The notes: a model not told the origin generated them from the sequence alone. A stretch of DNA of 64,000 bases from an uncultured Prevotellaceae bacterium (GCA_900319235.1 ONNR01000004.1:62001-126000), one strand, 5' to 3'; shown: positions 6,379 to 14,944, counted from the stretch's first letter. A program made the numbers and translations.

Positions 6379-8610
6379 TTATGGGATGAATTCCTTTCTA
6401 AATGTGCCATCACTTTGCCTGCGGAGGATGATGCCGGAAGGGATGGTGCGGACGGGGCGGCCGTCGAGGAGGAAGGAGGAGTTTGAGGGGTTTGAGGGGT
6501 TTGAGGGGTTTGAGGGGGACGAGGGGTAATGGATGAGTTCGATGGAGTTGGGGGAGGGGACGCGACGGATGAGGACCTCGTCGAGGAAGAAGCGGAGGTC
6601 GGGGGTGAAGGTGAGGGTGGAGGCACCTGTGCCCCATATCTGCGTGACGAAGTGGGTCCACAGTCCCTGCTGCATCGTGAAGAGGGTGTCGGCAAGGAGG
6701 ATGTCGGGATTGGAGGGCGTGACGAGGAGTTCAGGCTCGTCCTTGTTCCAGGGTGCGGCATAGAAACTCAGTTCGAGGGTGTCGCCCGTGAGTTCGAACG
6801 AAGGGGAGATGGTGATGCCCTGGTGCATGGCGTTGCCGAACTTGGCACAGCGTGCGCCACCACCCGCGATGAGCGACTGCCAGCCGCCCAGGTCGGGCAG
6901 GAAGTCGGCCGAAGCCACCGTGGCATTGCCCTTGAAGATGCCGTCGTTGCCGCCCGTGCCGAGACATTCGTTGAACGACTCGTAGAAGATGGCACCCGTG
7001 GTGTCGGGACGATTGGCCGAGAGGCTGTCCATGTAGATGATGCGCTCGCTGAGGGCGGCGTAGCGGAAGGAGACCGAACTGTCGGACTGGACGGTGATGT
7101 CGTGGATGCCGCGGTTCATGAAGCGATGGCGATCGACGTTGCCGTTGTGGAGCACGGCGGCAGGGGAGGAGTTGTCGGTGAGGCTGTCGTTCTGGAGATA
7201 GGGATAGGCGTCGGTCGATTCGGTCTGACGGGAGTAGTAGCCGCCTGCCACGCTCCAGTAGCTCTTGTCGTCGTCGTTGTCGGCATGGATGATGGTGAGG
7301 CGCTGGTGGTCGTTGAAGACGCGGTCGGAGCCCGGGACGTTGCGGTTGTCGACGATGGTGTTGACGTAGTTCCACTGCCAAATGGCCTTGTCGTAATCGA
7401 CGTGGAGCACGAGCAGGCCACTGCCGGGCACGGAGGCATCCCAACCCGTGCGCTGGCGGTTTTCGAGCAGGTAGTATTCGTTGGGCTCGGCCTGGTTGTA
7501 GATGATGTAGGCATCGCCGCCCTGGCTGAGTGGACGGAGGCCATCGATCTGTGCATCTTCGTCGCTGAGCTCGACGGGCGTGAGCCAGCCGCAGACCATC
7601 TTCTCGTAGCTGGTGTAGCCTGCAGGCGTGAAGCCGCCATCGTTCCAGCCACCATGCGAGAGAAGGTCCCAATGTCCGACGCCGTAGTTGCCGGCATAGA
7701 AGGTGTCGTAGAGGTCGGGCAGACCCATGCAGTGGGAGAACTCGTGGCAGATGGTGCCGATGCCCTCGATGTTTCGACCGGGATCGACTTCGTTGGAGCA
7801 GGCGTAGGTGTCGATGGCCACACCGTCGAGATGGAGCGGGGTACGGCCCCAACCGGTGAGGGTGTATTCGTGGGGCCAGATGGTGTTGGGGGCGCCGCCA
7901 TTGCTTTCGCCCAAGCCGGCATAGAGGATGAACACCTGATCGACCTCGCCATCGCCGTCCCAGTCGTAGTCGGCAAAGTTGATGTCGGCGTCGGCCTTCC
8001 GGCAGGCTTCGATGACCATCAGGTCGGCATACATGTCAACCTCGTTGCCGCGCTGGCCGTAGTAGGTATAGGAACTGTCCATGCGGACGGGTCCCACCAC
8101 GTCGAAGTCGAGTTCGAAACGCCCTCCGCTCTGCGCCAGGAAGTAGTCCTTGACCGAGCCCTTGAAGCGTCCCTCGCTGAACCCTATCTCATTGAGGATG
8201 CGTAGGTAGAGCGCCTTGTCGTTGCCCTCCTGGAACTCCTGGTCGGGGAAGTCGGCAAGGATGACGAGTCCTTTCTTACGACCTATGAATTCGTCGGTGG
8301 CATACTGCTCGCGGTCGGAACTGCGACGAGGACGAGCGCGCCTCATTCCTTCGGACTGCGGGGCGGCAGCCTTGGCCTGGAGTGCCTGGATGGAAGTGGG
8401 GGCGTAGCAAAGCGTGGCGGGGTCGAAGACATAGCAGGTGCCATCGGCCGAAAGGAGGAAGTTGAAGCGTTCGTCGCCACAGAGCTGGGCGGTGACCTGC
8501 CTGCCATCGGAGAGGGTGATGGTGCGCCACGTGCCGGGCTTGGCTGGCATGGACAGGGCAACGGGAAGCGTGAATAGCGAAAGCAATATTGCCAGAATCA
8601 GTCTTTTCAT
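6379..8610 (-). CDS. M6-family secreted metalloprotease
   Basis: A 743-residue exported protease. A signal peptide covers about residues 1-20. The zinc motif HEFSH is at residues 289-293, followed by CMGLPDLYD as in the M6 (immune inhibitor A-type) family; Glu290 would be the catalytic base. An Asp-rich DYDWDGDGEVD segment (about 214-224) looks like a calcium-binding loop. Beyond residue 550 lies a beta-rich region that may be a lectin-like or jelly-roll module. The tail (FLLDGRPVRTIPSGIILRR) resembles a T9SS-like sorting tail. Just before it, residues about 698-710 are Pro-Ser-Asn repeats encoded by the 9-bp cassette at 6481-6516. The start is supported by a promoter upstream at 8660-8690. 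Substrate is unknown; host or dietary proteins are plausible. Confidence 0.88.
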   Translation of the reverse strand: MKRLILAILLSLFTLPVALSMPAKPGTWRTITLSDGRQVTAQLCGDERFNFLLSADGTCYVFDPATLCYAPTSIQALQAKAAAPQSEGMRRARPRRSSDREQYATDEFIGRKKGLVILADFPDQEFQEGNDKALYLRILNEIGFSEGRFKGSVKDYFLAQSGGRFELDFDVVGPVRMDSSYTYYGQRGNEVDMYADLMVIEACRKADADINFADYDWDGDGEVDQVFILYAGLGESNGGAPNTIWPHEYTLTGWGRTPLHLDGVAIDTYACSNEVDPGRNIEGIGTICHEFSHCMGLPDLYDTFYAGNYGVGHWDLLSHGGWNDGGFTPAGYTSYEKMVCGWLTPVELSDEDAQIDGLRPLSQGGDAYIIYNQAEPNEYYLLENRQRTGWDASVPGSGLLVLHVDYDKAIWQWNYVNTIVDNRNVPGSDRVFNDHQRLTIIHADNDDDKSYWSVAGGYYSRQTESTDAYPYLQNDSLTDNSSPAAVLHNGNVDRHRFMNRGIHDITVQSDSSVSFRYAALSERIIYMDSLSANRPDTTGAIFYESFNECLGTGGNDGIFKGNATVASADFLPDLGGWQSLIAGGGARCAKFGNAMHQGITISPSFELTGDTLELSFYAAPWNKDEPELLVTPSNPDILLADTLFTMQQGLWTHFVTQIWGTGASTLTFTPDLRFFLDEVLIRRVPSPNSIELIHYPSSPSNPSNPSNPSNSSFLLDGRPVRTIPSGIILRRQSDGTFRKEFIP
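6481..6516 (+). repeat. 4 x 9-bp GTTTGAGGG cassette inside the M6 protease gene
   Basis: Four perfect 9-mers, read on the plus strand while the gene is on the minus strand; encodes (SNP)n in the linker before the C-terminal tail. Related in length and sequence to the cassettes at 2431 and 3574. Confidence 0.9.
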
Positions 8611-8659
8611 AGTTCGTGAAGGAAATTGTGGAATCGAGGGTTAATCGAAAAGTTCGGTG

Positions 8660-8690
8660 CAAAGATACAATTTTTGGGAGATTATGCCAA
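8660..8690 (-). promoter_or_regulatory. Promoter of the M6 protease gene
   Basis: On the minus strand: TTGG (8690-8687), 19-nt spacer, TATCTTTG (8667-8660). About 50 nt before the start codon at 8610. Confidence 0.72.
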
Positions 8691-8768
8691 GAAATGGAAT
8701 AAAAAAAGGGCAAAAGCGATGGAAAAAAAGACATAAATCGATAAAAAGAATAATTTGAATGGACTTTT

Positions 8769-8800
8769 TTTGGATGTTTTGTATTTTCTCCTTATCTTTG
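8769..8800 (+). promoter_or_regulatory. Promoter of the 8849 secreted-protein gene
   Basis: TTTG (8769-8772), 20-nt spacer, TATCTTTG (8793-8800). Because it lies downstream of the in-frame ATG at 8759, it decides the start at 8849. Confidence 0.8.
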
Positions 8801-8848
8801 CCACGTGTTTTGAATCTTCCAATACATTATTTAATAATTAATAAGCGC

Positions 8849-10504
8849 ATGATTAAATCTACCCTTATTGTTGCTTGCCTCGGTTTGTTCACGGCCTCGG
8901 CAAGTGCTCAAAGTTTTCAGGTTTCGCCAAAGGTGTCTGCTCGTACAGAGACCGAGATCAGACGTGCCCAGCTGGACGAGGCCCCAGCCATCGACCTCGT
9001 GGGTTCGAGCCAGCGCAAGGCCCGCAAGCATCCCATCTGGGACACTCCGGACGGCACGGCCTACGACTATTCGCTGACCACGACGTACTACGACCCGCAG
9101 ATGGATGAGTTTGTCACACGTAGCGCCATCAAGACCACCGTGGTGATTGACGGCGACGACGTCTATCTGCAGAACATCATCACGTCCTATCCCTACGACA
9201 CGTGGATCAAGGGCACGATCAACGAATACCGCAACGCTGTGGTGTTCGAGAATCCCCAGGTCTATTACGAGGACCTGAACGGCAACCTGTTCTACGCCTC
9301 GCTGGCCTATGTCGATGGCAACAACGACATCCATGCCGACACCGAGTCGGACGAGTTCGAGATGGACTGGGACGATGCCACGGGTTCGTTCTGGAGCGAA
9401 GACCTTGAGATCTGCGTCGTCAACGAGGATGGCGGCGTCTTCTCGTACAACTGGGGCTATGCCTACGAGCGCTTCACCGACACGCTGGTAGTGGCTCCCG
9501 AGGGACTCGAGTTCAAACCCTATTCGCTGAGATATGAAAATACCTACAAGTACTACGTGCCCGAAATGGTGTATATTGCCCGCGACGGCAACGACTTCTA
9601 CTTCAAGGGCCTTTCCACCAAGACTCCCGATGCGCTGGTGAAGGGTGAAATGGTAGGCGACTCGATCTACATCGCTTCGGGTCAGTATGTAGGCCTGTAC
9701 AACGGACAGTACTACCTCTACACCAAGGGCGCTGCCTACAAGGGACTCGATGAAAGCGGCTACCCGATCTACACGAGCAAGGACTACTGCGTGATGGCGT
9801 ACAACGAGGCCGAAGACTCGTTCTATGGTCCCGACGGCTTCCTCATCACCCTGGGCAAGGCACGCAATGCCAGCTACAGCCAGAGCTTCCCCACCCAGAC
9901 CATCAAGCGCTTCTATGAGGTGGCTGCCACACCTGCCACTCCTGATATCCGCACCTGGGACGTCGATATGACCTATGGCATCATGACCTCGATGACTTAC
10001 GTTGTACCTGTCGAGGACGTGGAGGGCAACTACATCAACCCCGACTCTCTGTTCTATCGCTTCTTCGTCAATGGCGAGCTGTTCGAGTTCGACAGGGACT
10101 GGTATCCCATGTTCGTCGATTCGGTGCTTGTGAATTCGAAGTTCTCTGACCGTGGCCAGACCTCACGTCAGCGTACCGACTGCGATGGCAGCTACCATGT
10201 GATTGCCTTCGAACACGACTTCTCGCTCACCGTCGATAGCATCGCGCTGCAGAGCGTCTATTTCATGGGCGGTGAGGTTCGCTACTCGGACTACTGCGTC
10301 TACGTGACCGCCGACGGCAGCAAGCACACCACGCCTTCGGGCCAGACGGGCATCGCCGCCATCACCAGCGACAACCGCCAGGCTACGGCAGTGAAGTACT
10401 TCGACCTCAGCGGCCGACAGCTCGCCGAACCCGGAAAGGGCATCTGCATCAAGCAGACTTCGTTCAAGGACGGCACGGTGCAGCATGAGACCATCTTCAG
10501 ATAA
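8849..10504 (+). CDS. Secreted protein of unknown function with T9SS-like tail
   Basis: I do not recognise this 551-residue protein. It starts MIKSTLIVACLGLFTASASA, a clear signal peptide; the ATG at 8849 is chosen over 8759 because the promoter box ends at 8800. The body is rich in Tyr, Asp, Gly and aromatic beta-strand patterns with repeated motifs such as DDVYLQNI, DGNDFYFKG and GDSIYIASGQY, as in repeated beta-hairpin or propeller-like surface proteins. The C-terminus (VKYFDLSGRQL...GICIKQTSFKDGT) is a T9SS-like sorting tail, so it is likely surface-exposed or released. It is followed after 31 nt by another secreted protein gene and probably forms a two-gene operon with it. No catalytic motif is visible. 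Confidence 0.75.
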   Translation: MIKSTLIVACLGLFTASASAQSFQVSPKVSARTETEIRRAQLDEAPAIDLVGSSQRKARKHPIWDTPDGTAYDYSLTTTYYDPQMDEFVTRSAIKTTVVIDGDDVYLQNIITSYPYDTWIKGTINEYRNAVVFENPQVYYEDLNGNLFYASLAYVDGNNDIHADTESDEFEMDWDDATGSFWSEDLEICVVNEDGGVFSYNWGYAYERFTDTLVVAPEGLEFKPYSLRYENTYKYYVPEMVYIARDGNDFYFKGLSTKTPDALVKGEMVGDSIYIASGQYVGLYNGQYYLYTKGAAYKGLDESGYPIYTSKDYCVMAYNEAEDSFYGPDGFLITLGKARNASYSQSFPTQTIKRFYEVAATPATPDIRTWDVDMTYGIMTSMTYVVPVEDVEGNYINPDSLFYRFFVNGELFEFDRDWYPMFVDSVLVNSKFSDRGQTSRQRTDCDGSYHVIAFEHDFSLTVDSIALQSVYFMGGEVRYSDYCVYVTADGSKHTTPSGQTGIAAITSDNRQATAVKYFDLSGRQLAEPGKGICIKQTSFKDGTVQHETIFR

Positions 10505-10535
10505 TAACATTTTTAATCAATCATACACTAACAAC

Positions 10536-12359
10536 ATGAAAAAACTTTTCTTTTCTGTAGTCCTTGGCGCCATGGCACTTTCGGCCAGCGCACAAGATGC
10601 CACCAACGAGATGTGGTGGGGTTATTATTCCGATCAGGCACAGAGCATCACGGGCAACTACAAGCTCGGCACCTACGAGGCTGCCACCTTCGTGGACGGT
10701 GCAGGCGACCTGAAGGGCGTGAACCTGACGGGTGTGCGTTTCCGTTCGCGCATCTATTCGGCCAATGTTGTCGATGCCAAGGTGTGGGTACGTGCCAGCC
10801 TTGATGGCGAGAACCTGGCAGAGGCCGCTTTGACGACACTTGGCGGTTCGGCCACCACATGGTCGGAGGGCGCATTTGACGCCGTGGCTCTTCCCGAAGA
10901 AGGCTGCTATGTGGGCTACAGCTTCACTTTGAGCAGCTGGTACAGCGACTATGACTATACTCCCGTGGTTTATGCCAAGAAGGATGTGGCAAAGAGCTTC
11001 TTCCTGAAGCAGCCCGAGGAGACCGAATTCTCCGACAAGAGCGGCACGGGCTGTCTGGCCCTGCAGGTGAAGATCAGCGGCGACAACATCAAGACCAACG
11101 CTGCCAGCATCAACGATGACCTCGACGACGTGGTTGCCCTGGTAGGCAACGAGGTGATTGTCACCCCAACCCTCAAGAACCTCGGTACTGCCGGCATCAG
11201 CAGCATCGACTTCACCTGCGACCTGAACGGCGAGACCAAGGAAGGACACGCCGACCTGGAGACTCCCATCGAGAACATGTTCCAGACGCAGGGCACCGTG
11301 ACCCTCAACCTCGGCACCCTCGCCAAGGCCGGTGAGCAGGAGGTGACCATCAAGGTGACCAAGGTGAACGGACAGGAGAACGAGAACACCAGCAAGGTGA
11401 AGGCTACCGTCTTCGTGGTAGGTCTTGAAGAAAGCGCTACCCGCAAGAGCCTCGTGGAGGTCTATGTAGGTTCGGCCAAGTATTATTCGGGCCGCGGCTA
11501 TGTGGGCGTAGAGCGTATGATCGAGACCTTGGGCGAACAGGTTATCCCGATCACCATCCATATGGGCGACTCGCTGACCCTCGATGCCTACAAGACTCGC
11601 ACCGAGGACAGCAAGTTCTACAATGCACCTTTGGCCGACGTCGATCGCTGCTTCCTCACCGATCCATACTATGGCGACAACAATACGGCTCCCTATTCGT
11701 TCCAGGCCGACCAGGTGGTAACCAAGAACCTCACCAAGGTTTCGGAGGCCGATGTGGAGGCTGTTGCCGAGTGGACCACCGAGGCACAGGACAGCGTCAG
11801 CATCACTGCCACCACAACGTTCAAGATGACGAGCAACGAGGCATACTATCGTCTGGTATTTGCCGTCATCAAGGACTCCATCACCTTGATGCAGAACAAC
11901 TACATCACTTACTATAAGAGCAGCTATCCCGAGGACGACATGGCCTACTGGCGTGACCAGCCTTGGACGGGCACTTCGATCAATATGAACCTTGTAGTGG
12001 CTGCCAGCGACTGCAATGGCGTAGCCAACAGCGTACCACGCAAGGTGACTGCCAACGAGGCTCTGACCTACGAATACGGTCTCAACGTGCCTGTTGTAGA
12101 GGATAAGGTGGGCGTCAATCCACGTCTCGTTGTCTTCCTGGTGAACACCAATACCCGCGAGGTTGTCAATGCCAACATCGTTGCCATCCCCGACTATGGC
12201 ACCACAACTGCCGTGAAGGGCATCGAGGAGAACCAGAATGCCGGTGTTGAGGTATTCAACATCAAGGGCCAGAAGGTGGGCGAGAACGCCAGCCAGCTGA
12301 CACCTGGTCTCTACATCATCCGCGAGGGCGGTGTGGCCAAGAAGGTGATCGTGAAGTAA
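10536..12359 (+). CDS. Omp28-like secreted protein lacking the CxxC motif
   Basis: A 607-residue exported protein. The start is the ATG at 10536 (MKKLFFSVVLGAMALSASAQ, signal peptide); the in-frame upstream start overlaps the preceding gene and would spoil the signal. Residues 1-300 form beta-sandwich-like modules. From about residue 303 the sequence RKSLVEVYVGSAKYYSGRG, then ITIHMGDSL, resembles the Omp28 family, in which a segment like 'EEFTGTWCGNCPRG' carries a thioredoxin-like Cys pair. Here both Cys are gone, so redox activity is unlikely. The end (VEVFNIKGQKV...GLYIIREGGVAKKVIVK) is a classic T9SS-like sorting tail. It probably shares the promoter at 8769-8800 with the preceding gene and is closed by the terminator at 12401. 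Role unknown; surface adhesion or binding is possible. Confidence 0.72.
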   Translation: MKKLFFSVVLGAMALSASAQDATNEMWWGYYSDQAQSITGNYKLGTYEAATFVDGAGDLKGVNLTGVRFRSRIYSANVVDAKVWVRASLDGENLAEAALTTLGGSATTWSEGAFDAVALPEEGCYVGYSFTLSSWYSDYDYTPVVYAKKDVAKSFFLKQPEETEFSDKSGTGCLALQVKISGDNIKTNAASINDDLDDVVALVGNEVIVTPTLKNLGTAGISSIDFTCDLNGETKEGHADLETPIENMFQTQGTVTLNLGTLAKAGEQEVTIKVTKVNGQENENTSKVKATVFVVGLEESATRKSLVEVYVGSAKYYSGRGYVGVERMIETLGEQVIPITIHMGDSLTLDAYKTRTEDSKFYNAPLADVDRCFLTDPYYGDNNTAPYSFQADQVVTKNLTKVSEADVEAVAEWTTEAQDSVSITATTTFKMTSNEAYYRLVFAVIKDSITLMQNNYITYYKSSYPEDDMAYWRDQPWTGTSINMNLVVAASDCNGVANSVPRKVTANEALTYEYGLNVPVVEDKVGVNPRLVVFLVNTNTREVVNANIVAIPDYGTTTAVKGIEENQNAGVEVFNIKGQKVGENASQLTPGLYIIREGGVAKKVIVK

Positions 12360-12400
12360 AGTCTATTGTGACATTTCTGTACCTTTATCCCTAAAATATT

Positions 12401-12440
12401 GAGCCTCCCATTCGATTGAGAGGCTCTTATTTTGTTTTTT
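12401..12440 (+). terminator. Intrinsic terminator after the Omp28-like gene
   Basis: Stem GAGCCTC (12401-12407) with GAGGCTC (12420-12426), 12-nt loop, then a T-rich run to 12440. Its T-run contains the -33 box of the next promoter. Confidence 0.85.
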
Positions 12441-12461
12441 CGCGAAAAGTACGTATCTTTG
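12431..12461 (+). promoter_or_regulatory. Promoter of the 12697 operon
   Basis: TTTG (12431-12434), 19-nt spacer, TATCTTTG (12454-12461). The predicted start near 12468 gives a leader of about 230 nt before the ATG at 12697. Confidence 0.78.
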
Positions 12462-12507
12462 CAGCGCACATTTCGACAAATCGAAGCAAATGCGGATTAT
12501 AATATTG

Positions 12508-12651
12508 AGTGGTCGCACAGCTCAAAATTATAGAAAAATTAAATCAAAAAATTATAAGAAAAACGGGACGTTATTATAGCTGGTGCGGACATCCATCTTT
12601 TGATAATTTTTATAATCAATTTTCTTGTAATTTTGAGCGAAGCGACCCACT
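12508..12651. repeat. Long inverted repeat in the 12697 leader
   Basis: The outer arms, about 23 bp (12508-12530 and 12628-12651), match except for one gap and a few bases (agtgg-tcgc...gctcaaaatta against its inverse). The pairing continues inward through A/T-rich sequence to about 12561/12598, leaving a centre of some 36 nt. The whole lies inside the predicted 5' leader. It could be a MITE remnant or a structured leader; I see no clear target-site duplication and no coding potential. Confidence 0.7.
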
Positions 12652-12696
12652 AAAACAAGGTCGTTGTATAGAAGAGTTTTTATTGAAAAAGAAAAA

Positions 12697-13809
12697 ATGA
12701 AGAAGATGTTGATAGCAATTGTTTGCATCATTGTGGCTATTCCCTTTGGAGTATATGCCTTTGTGCACAGCAAGCCTTTCGGATCTTTGCCAAAAGGGGA
12801 GAGGCTGGAGCGTGTGCTCAATTCGCCCAACTATCGTGATGGATCGTTCCAGAACGAAGAGCCTACGACACTAATGGTACAGAACGAAGAAGGCGCAGGC
12901 CAGGGGCGGTTTAAGACGATGTGGAACTTCGTCTTTGGCAAGAAACCCGAGGGACGAGTGCCAGAAGAGGGCGAAGTGACGGTAGTGAGAAGCGACCTGC
13001 GAGGGCTTGATCCGCAGGAAGATGTGTATGTGTGGCTGGGACACAGCAGTTATCTGCTGCAACTGTCGGGCAAGACGTTTCTGGTGGATCCCGTGTTCTA
13101 TCAGGGTTCGCCCGTGTCGTTTGTCAACAGGATGTTTCCGGGCACGGACTACTACAAGCCCGAACATATGCCCGAAGTCATCGACTACCTTGTCATCACG
13201 CACGACCATTGGGACCATCTCGACTATCGGGTAGTGAAGGAACTGAGGACGCGCGTTCGCCATGTGGTGTGCGGACTGGGTGTAGGTGCGCACTTCGAAC
13301 GTTGGGGATATGCTCCCGAACAACTCATCGAACTGGATTGGAACGAGGAGGCTCCACTCGGCGAGTATCAGGCATTGACACCCGACAGCACGGAGGCACG
13401 TGTCGTCTGTCTGCCAACGCGACATTTTTCGGGACGAGGACTCAAATCGAATCAGTCACTTTGGGCATCGTTCATGCTCGAGACACCTTCGCTCCGCGTG
13501 TTTGTCGGGGGAGATGGAGGATATGACGGACGTTTCAAGCGAATCGGAGAACGGTTCCCGGTCATCGACCTGGCTATCCTCGAAAACGGTCAGTACGACA
13601 AGCGATGGGCGCAGATACACACGCTGCCCGAACAACTTGGCAAGGAGATGACCGAGATGGGGGCACGCCGATACATTACTGTGCATCATTCGAAGTTCTG
13701 CCTCGCCAACCATCCGTGGAAGGAGCCGCTCGAGAATGAGAGACAGGCGGCCCAGGAATCGGGCAAGGAACTGGTGGTTTGTCAGATAGGTGAAATTGTA
13801 AAGCTCTAA
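12697..13809 (+). CDS. MBL-fold metal-dependent hydrolase (UlaG/NAPE-PLD-like)
   Basis: A 370-residue protein with an N-terminal membrane or signal segment (MLIAIVCIIVAIPFGVYAF). The metallo-beta-lactamase motif THDHWDHLDY gives the HxHxDH metal site; further ligands are likely the His in PTRHFSGRG and the Asp in VFVGGDGGY. LGHSSYLLQ before the motif and HHSKFCLANHPW near the end fit the UlaG/NAPE-PLD-like group, whose members hydrolyse phosphodiester or lactone bonds. The ATG at 12697 is preferred over 12664 because it begins directly before the hydrophobic segment and follows an A-rich stretch. It sits 6 nt before the tyrosine phosphatase gene, so the two are co-transcribed. The true substrate cannot be told from the sequence. 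Confidence 0.8.
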   Translation: MKKMLIAIVCIIVAIPFGVYAFVHSKPFGSLPKGERLERVLNSPNYRDGSFQNEEPTTLMVQNEEGAGQGRFKTMWNFVFGKKPEGRVPEEGEVTVVRSDLRGLDPQEDVYVWLGHSSYLLQLSGKTFLVDPVFYQGSPVSFVNRMFPGTDYYKPEHMPEVIDYLVITHDHWDHLDYRVVKELRTRVRHVVCGLGVGAHFERWGYAPEQLIELDWNEEAPLGEYQALTPDSTEARVVCLPTRHFSGRGLKSNQSLWASFMLETPSLRVFVGGDGGYDGRFKRIGERFPVIDLAILENGQYDKRWAQIHTLPEQLGKEMTEMGARRYITVHHSKFCLANHPWKEPLENERQAAQESGKELVVCQIGEIVKL

Positions 13810-13815
13810 GGTTTG

Positions 13816-14271
13816 ATGAAGACAAAGAAGATACTTTTCGTTTGCCACGGCAACATCTGCCGCAGCCCGATGGCCGAGTTTGTGATGAAATGGCTGGTGA
13901 AGGAAGCGGGCAGAGAAGGGGAGTTCGAAATCGCTTCGGCTGCCACAAGCACCGAGGAGATCGGCAATCCCGTCTATCCGCCTGCTCGGCGCAAACTGGC
14001 AGAACATGGCATCGCGTCGGATGGCAAGTATGCGAGGCAGATCACGCGTCGTGACTATCAATACTATGACCTGATTGTGGGCATGGACGAGTGGAACCTC
14101 CGCAACATGCGTCGTATGCTGGGAGGCGATCCTGAGGGCAAGATTTGTCTGCTGATGGATTTCACCGAAAGGCCCGGGGAGGTGGCTGACCCGTGGTACA
14201 CGGGGGACTTCGAGGCCACGTGGCGCGATGTGTTGGATGGGTGCCGGGGGATATTAAGGGATATTTGTTAA
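13816..14271 (+). CDS. Low-molecular-weight protein-tyrosine phosphatase
   Basis: A 151-residue cytoplasmic phosphatase. The P-loop CHGNICRS (Cys10 to Ser17) is the C(X)5RS signature with Cys10 as nucleophile and Arg16 binding phosphate; the general acid Asp lies in DPWYTGDFE. Length and order fit the arsenate-reductase-like LMW-PTP family. In Bacteroidota such enzymes often reverse tyrosine phosphorylation of exopolysaccharide regulators, but no kinase is nearby here. The start is the ATG at 13816, 6 nt after the hydrolase gene. The last seven codons and the stop (14248-14271) are made entirely of the first units of the tandem repeat element that follows, giving the C-terminus GILRDIC; the native end has probably been replaced. 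Confidence 0.93.
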   Translation: MKTKKILFVCHGNICRSPMAEFVMKWLVKEAGREGEFEIASAATSTEEIGNPVYPPARRKLAEHGIASDGKYARQITRRDYQYYDLIVGMDEWNLRNMRRMLGGDPEGKICLLMDFTERPGEVADPWYTGDFEATWRDVLDGCRGILRDIC

Positions 14272-14378
14272 GGGATATTTAGGGATATTTGGGGATATTA
14301 AGGGACGATAGTATTGCCTTGATGAAATTGGGCCACAAAAAACATTTGTCCCTTAGAATCCCTTAATATCCCTAAGAA
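14248..14378. repeat. Variable-arm palindromic element, copy A
   Basis: Left arm: units of the type GGGATATTAA starting at 14248, 14258, 14272, 14282 and 14292, then GGGAC at 14302. Core of 47 bp: 14304-14350, beginning GACGATAGTATTGCC and ending AACATTTGTC. Right arm: TCCC at 14349, 14359 and 14369, the inverse of the left-arm unit with the same 10-bp step. It fills the whole gap between the convergent phosphatase and HD genes and even forms the phosphatase 3' end, so it may act as a two-way terminator. Copies B and C are at 50.1 and 59.4 kb. Confidence 0.85.
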
Positions 14379-14942
14379 TCATTTCTCCGCCTCGATCTTG
14401 GTGAGCGTGTCTTGGAGGATCGCTTGGCGCAGGGAGGTGAGCCAGGGGGAGAAGGCGACGGTGTCGAAGGCGTAGGTCTTGTTGAGGTCGTACTCGTTGG
14501 CTGACCAGGTGTCGATGGGGGATTCGTTGTGCTGGATGAGGGCTTCGAGTTTGTCGAGCGACTTGTAGAGCCTGGCTTCGAGCGTCTTTTGCTCGTCCAT
14601 CTCGGCATATAACGCAAGCATCGTTTCTGAGATATTCGCGGGCAAGGATTTCACCCATTGGGTGAGTAGGGTATCCTCGGTCTCGCGGTCGCTGTTGGTT
14701 TTCAGGAAGGTGGGGATGTCGCCTGTGAAACATTCGCCCAGGTCGTGGATGAGACACATCGAGACGACCTTGTTGATGTCGGCTTCGGGGAACTCGTCCT
14801 TCAAAAGAAAGGCCATCAGCGAGATGCGCCAGCTGTGTTCGGCCACGCTTTCGACACGACGCTTTGACGTGGTGCAATGGCGCGGGGTGTCCTTGAGACG
14901 TTCGGCAACGTGAAGGATGGAGAGATATTCGCGAGGGGTCAT
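14379..14942 (-). CDS. HD-domain hydrolase (YfbR/HDDC2-like)
   Basis: A 187-residue cytoplasmic HD-superfamily phosphohydrolase. The metal ligands are visible as His in SVAEHSWR, the His-Asp pair in CLIHDLGE, and a later Asp (SLDKLEAL). The order and size match the YfbR/HDDC2 group, 5'-deoxynucleotidases acting on dNMPs. The ATG at 14942 is used; six nt further up there is only a TTG. It lies 46 nt downstream of the iron alcohol dehydrogenase gene on the same strand, so the two are probably one transcript. The gap is filled mostly by an AATTGTT heptamer tract that ends 2 nt before the ATG and takes the place of any ribosome-binding site. Confidence 0.85.
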   Translation of the reverse strand: MTPREYLSILHVAERLKDTPRHCTTSKRRVESVAEHSWRISLMAFLLKDEFPEADINKVVSMCLIHDLGECFTGDIPTFLKTNSDRETEDTLLTQWVKSLPANISETMLALYAEMDEQKTLEARLYKSLDKLEALIQHNESPIDTWSANEYDLNKTYAFDTVAFSPWLTSLRQAILQDTLTKIEAEK

Positions 14943-14944
14943 TG

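Noticed and set aside
6529..8205. 558-residue frame opposite the M6 protease
   Set aside because: Antisense shadow due to high third-position GC; it is Val/Gly/Asp-rich and has no family features, while the other strand has a full protease.
12509..12700. Short coding frame in the 12.5 kb leader
   Set aside because: It lies in the inverted repeat and translates to Lys/Ile/Asn-rich low-complexity sequence; the repeat explains it.
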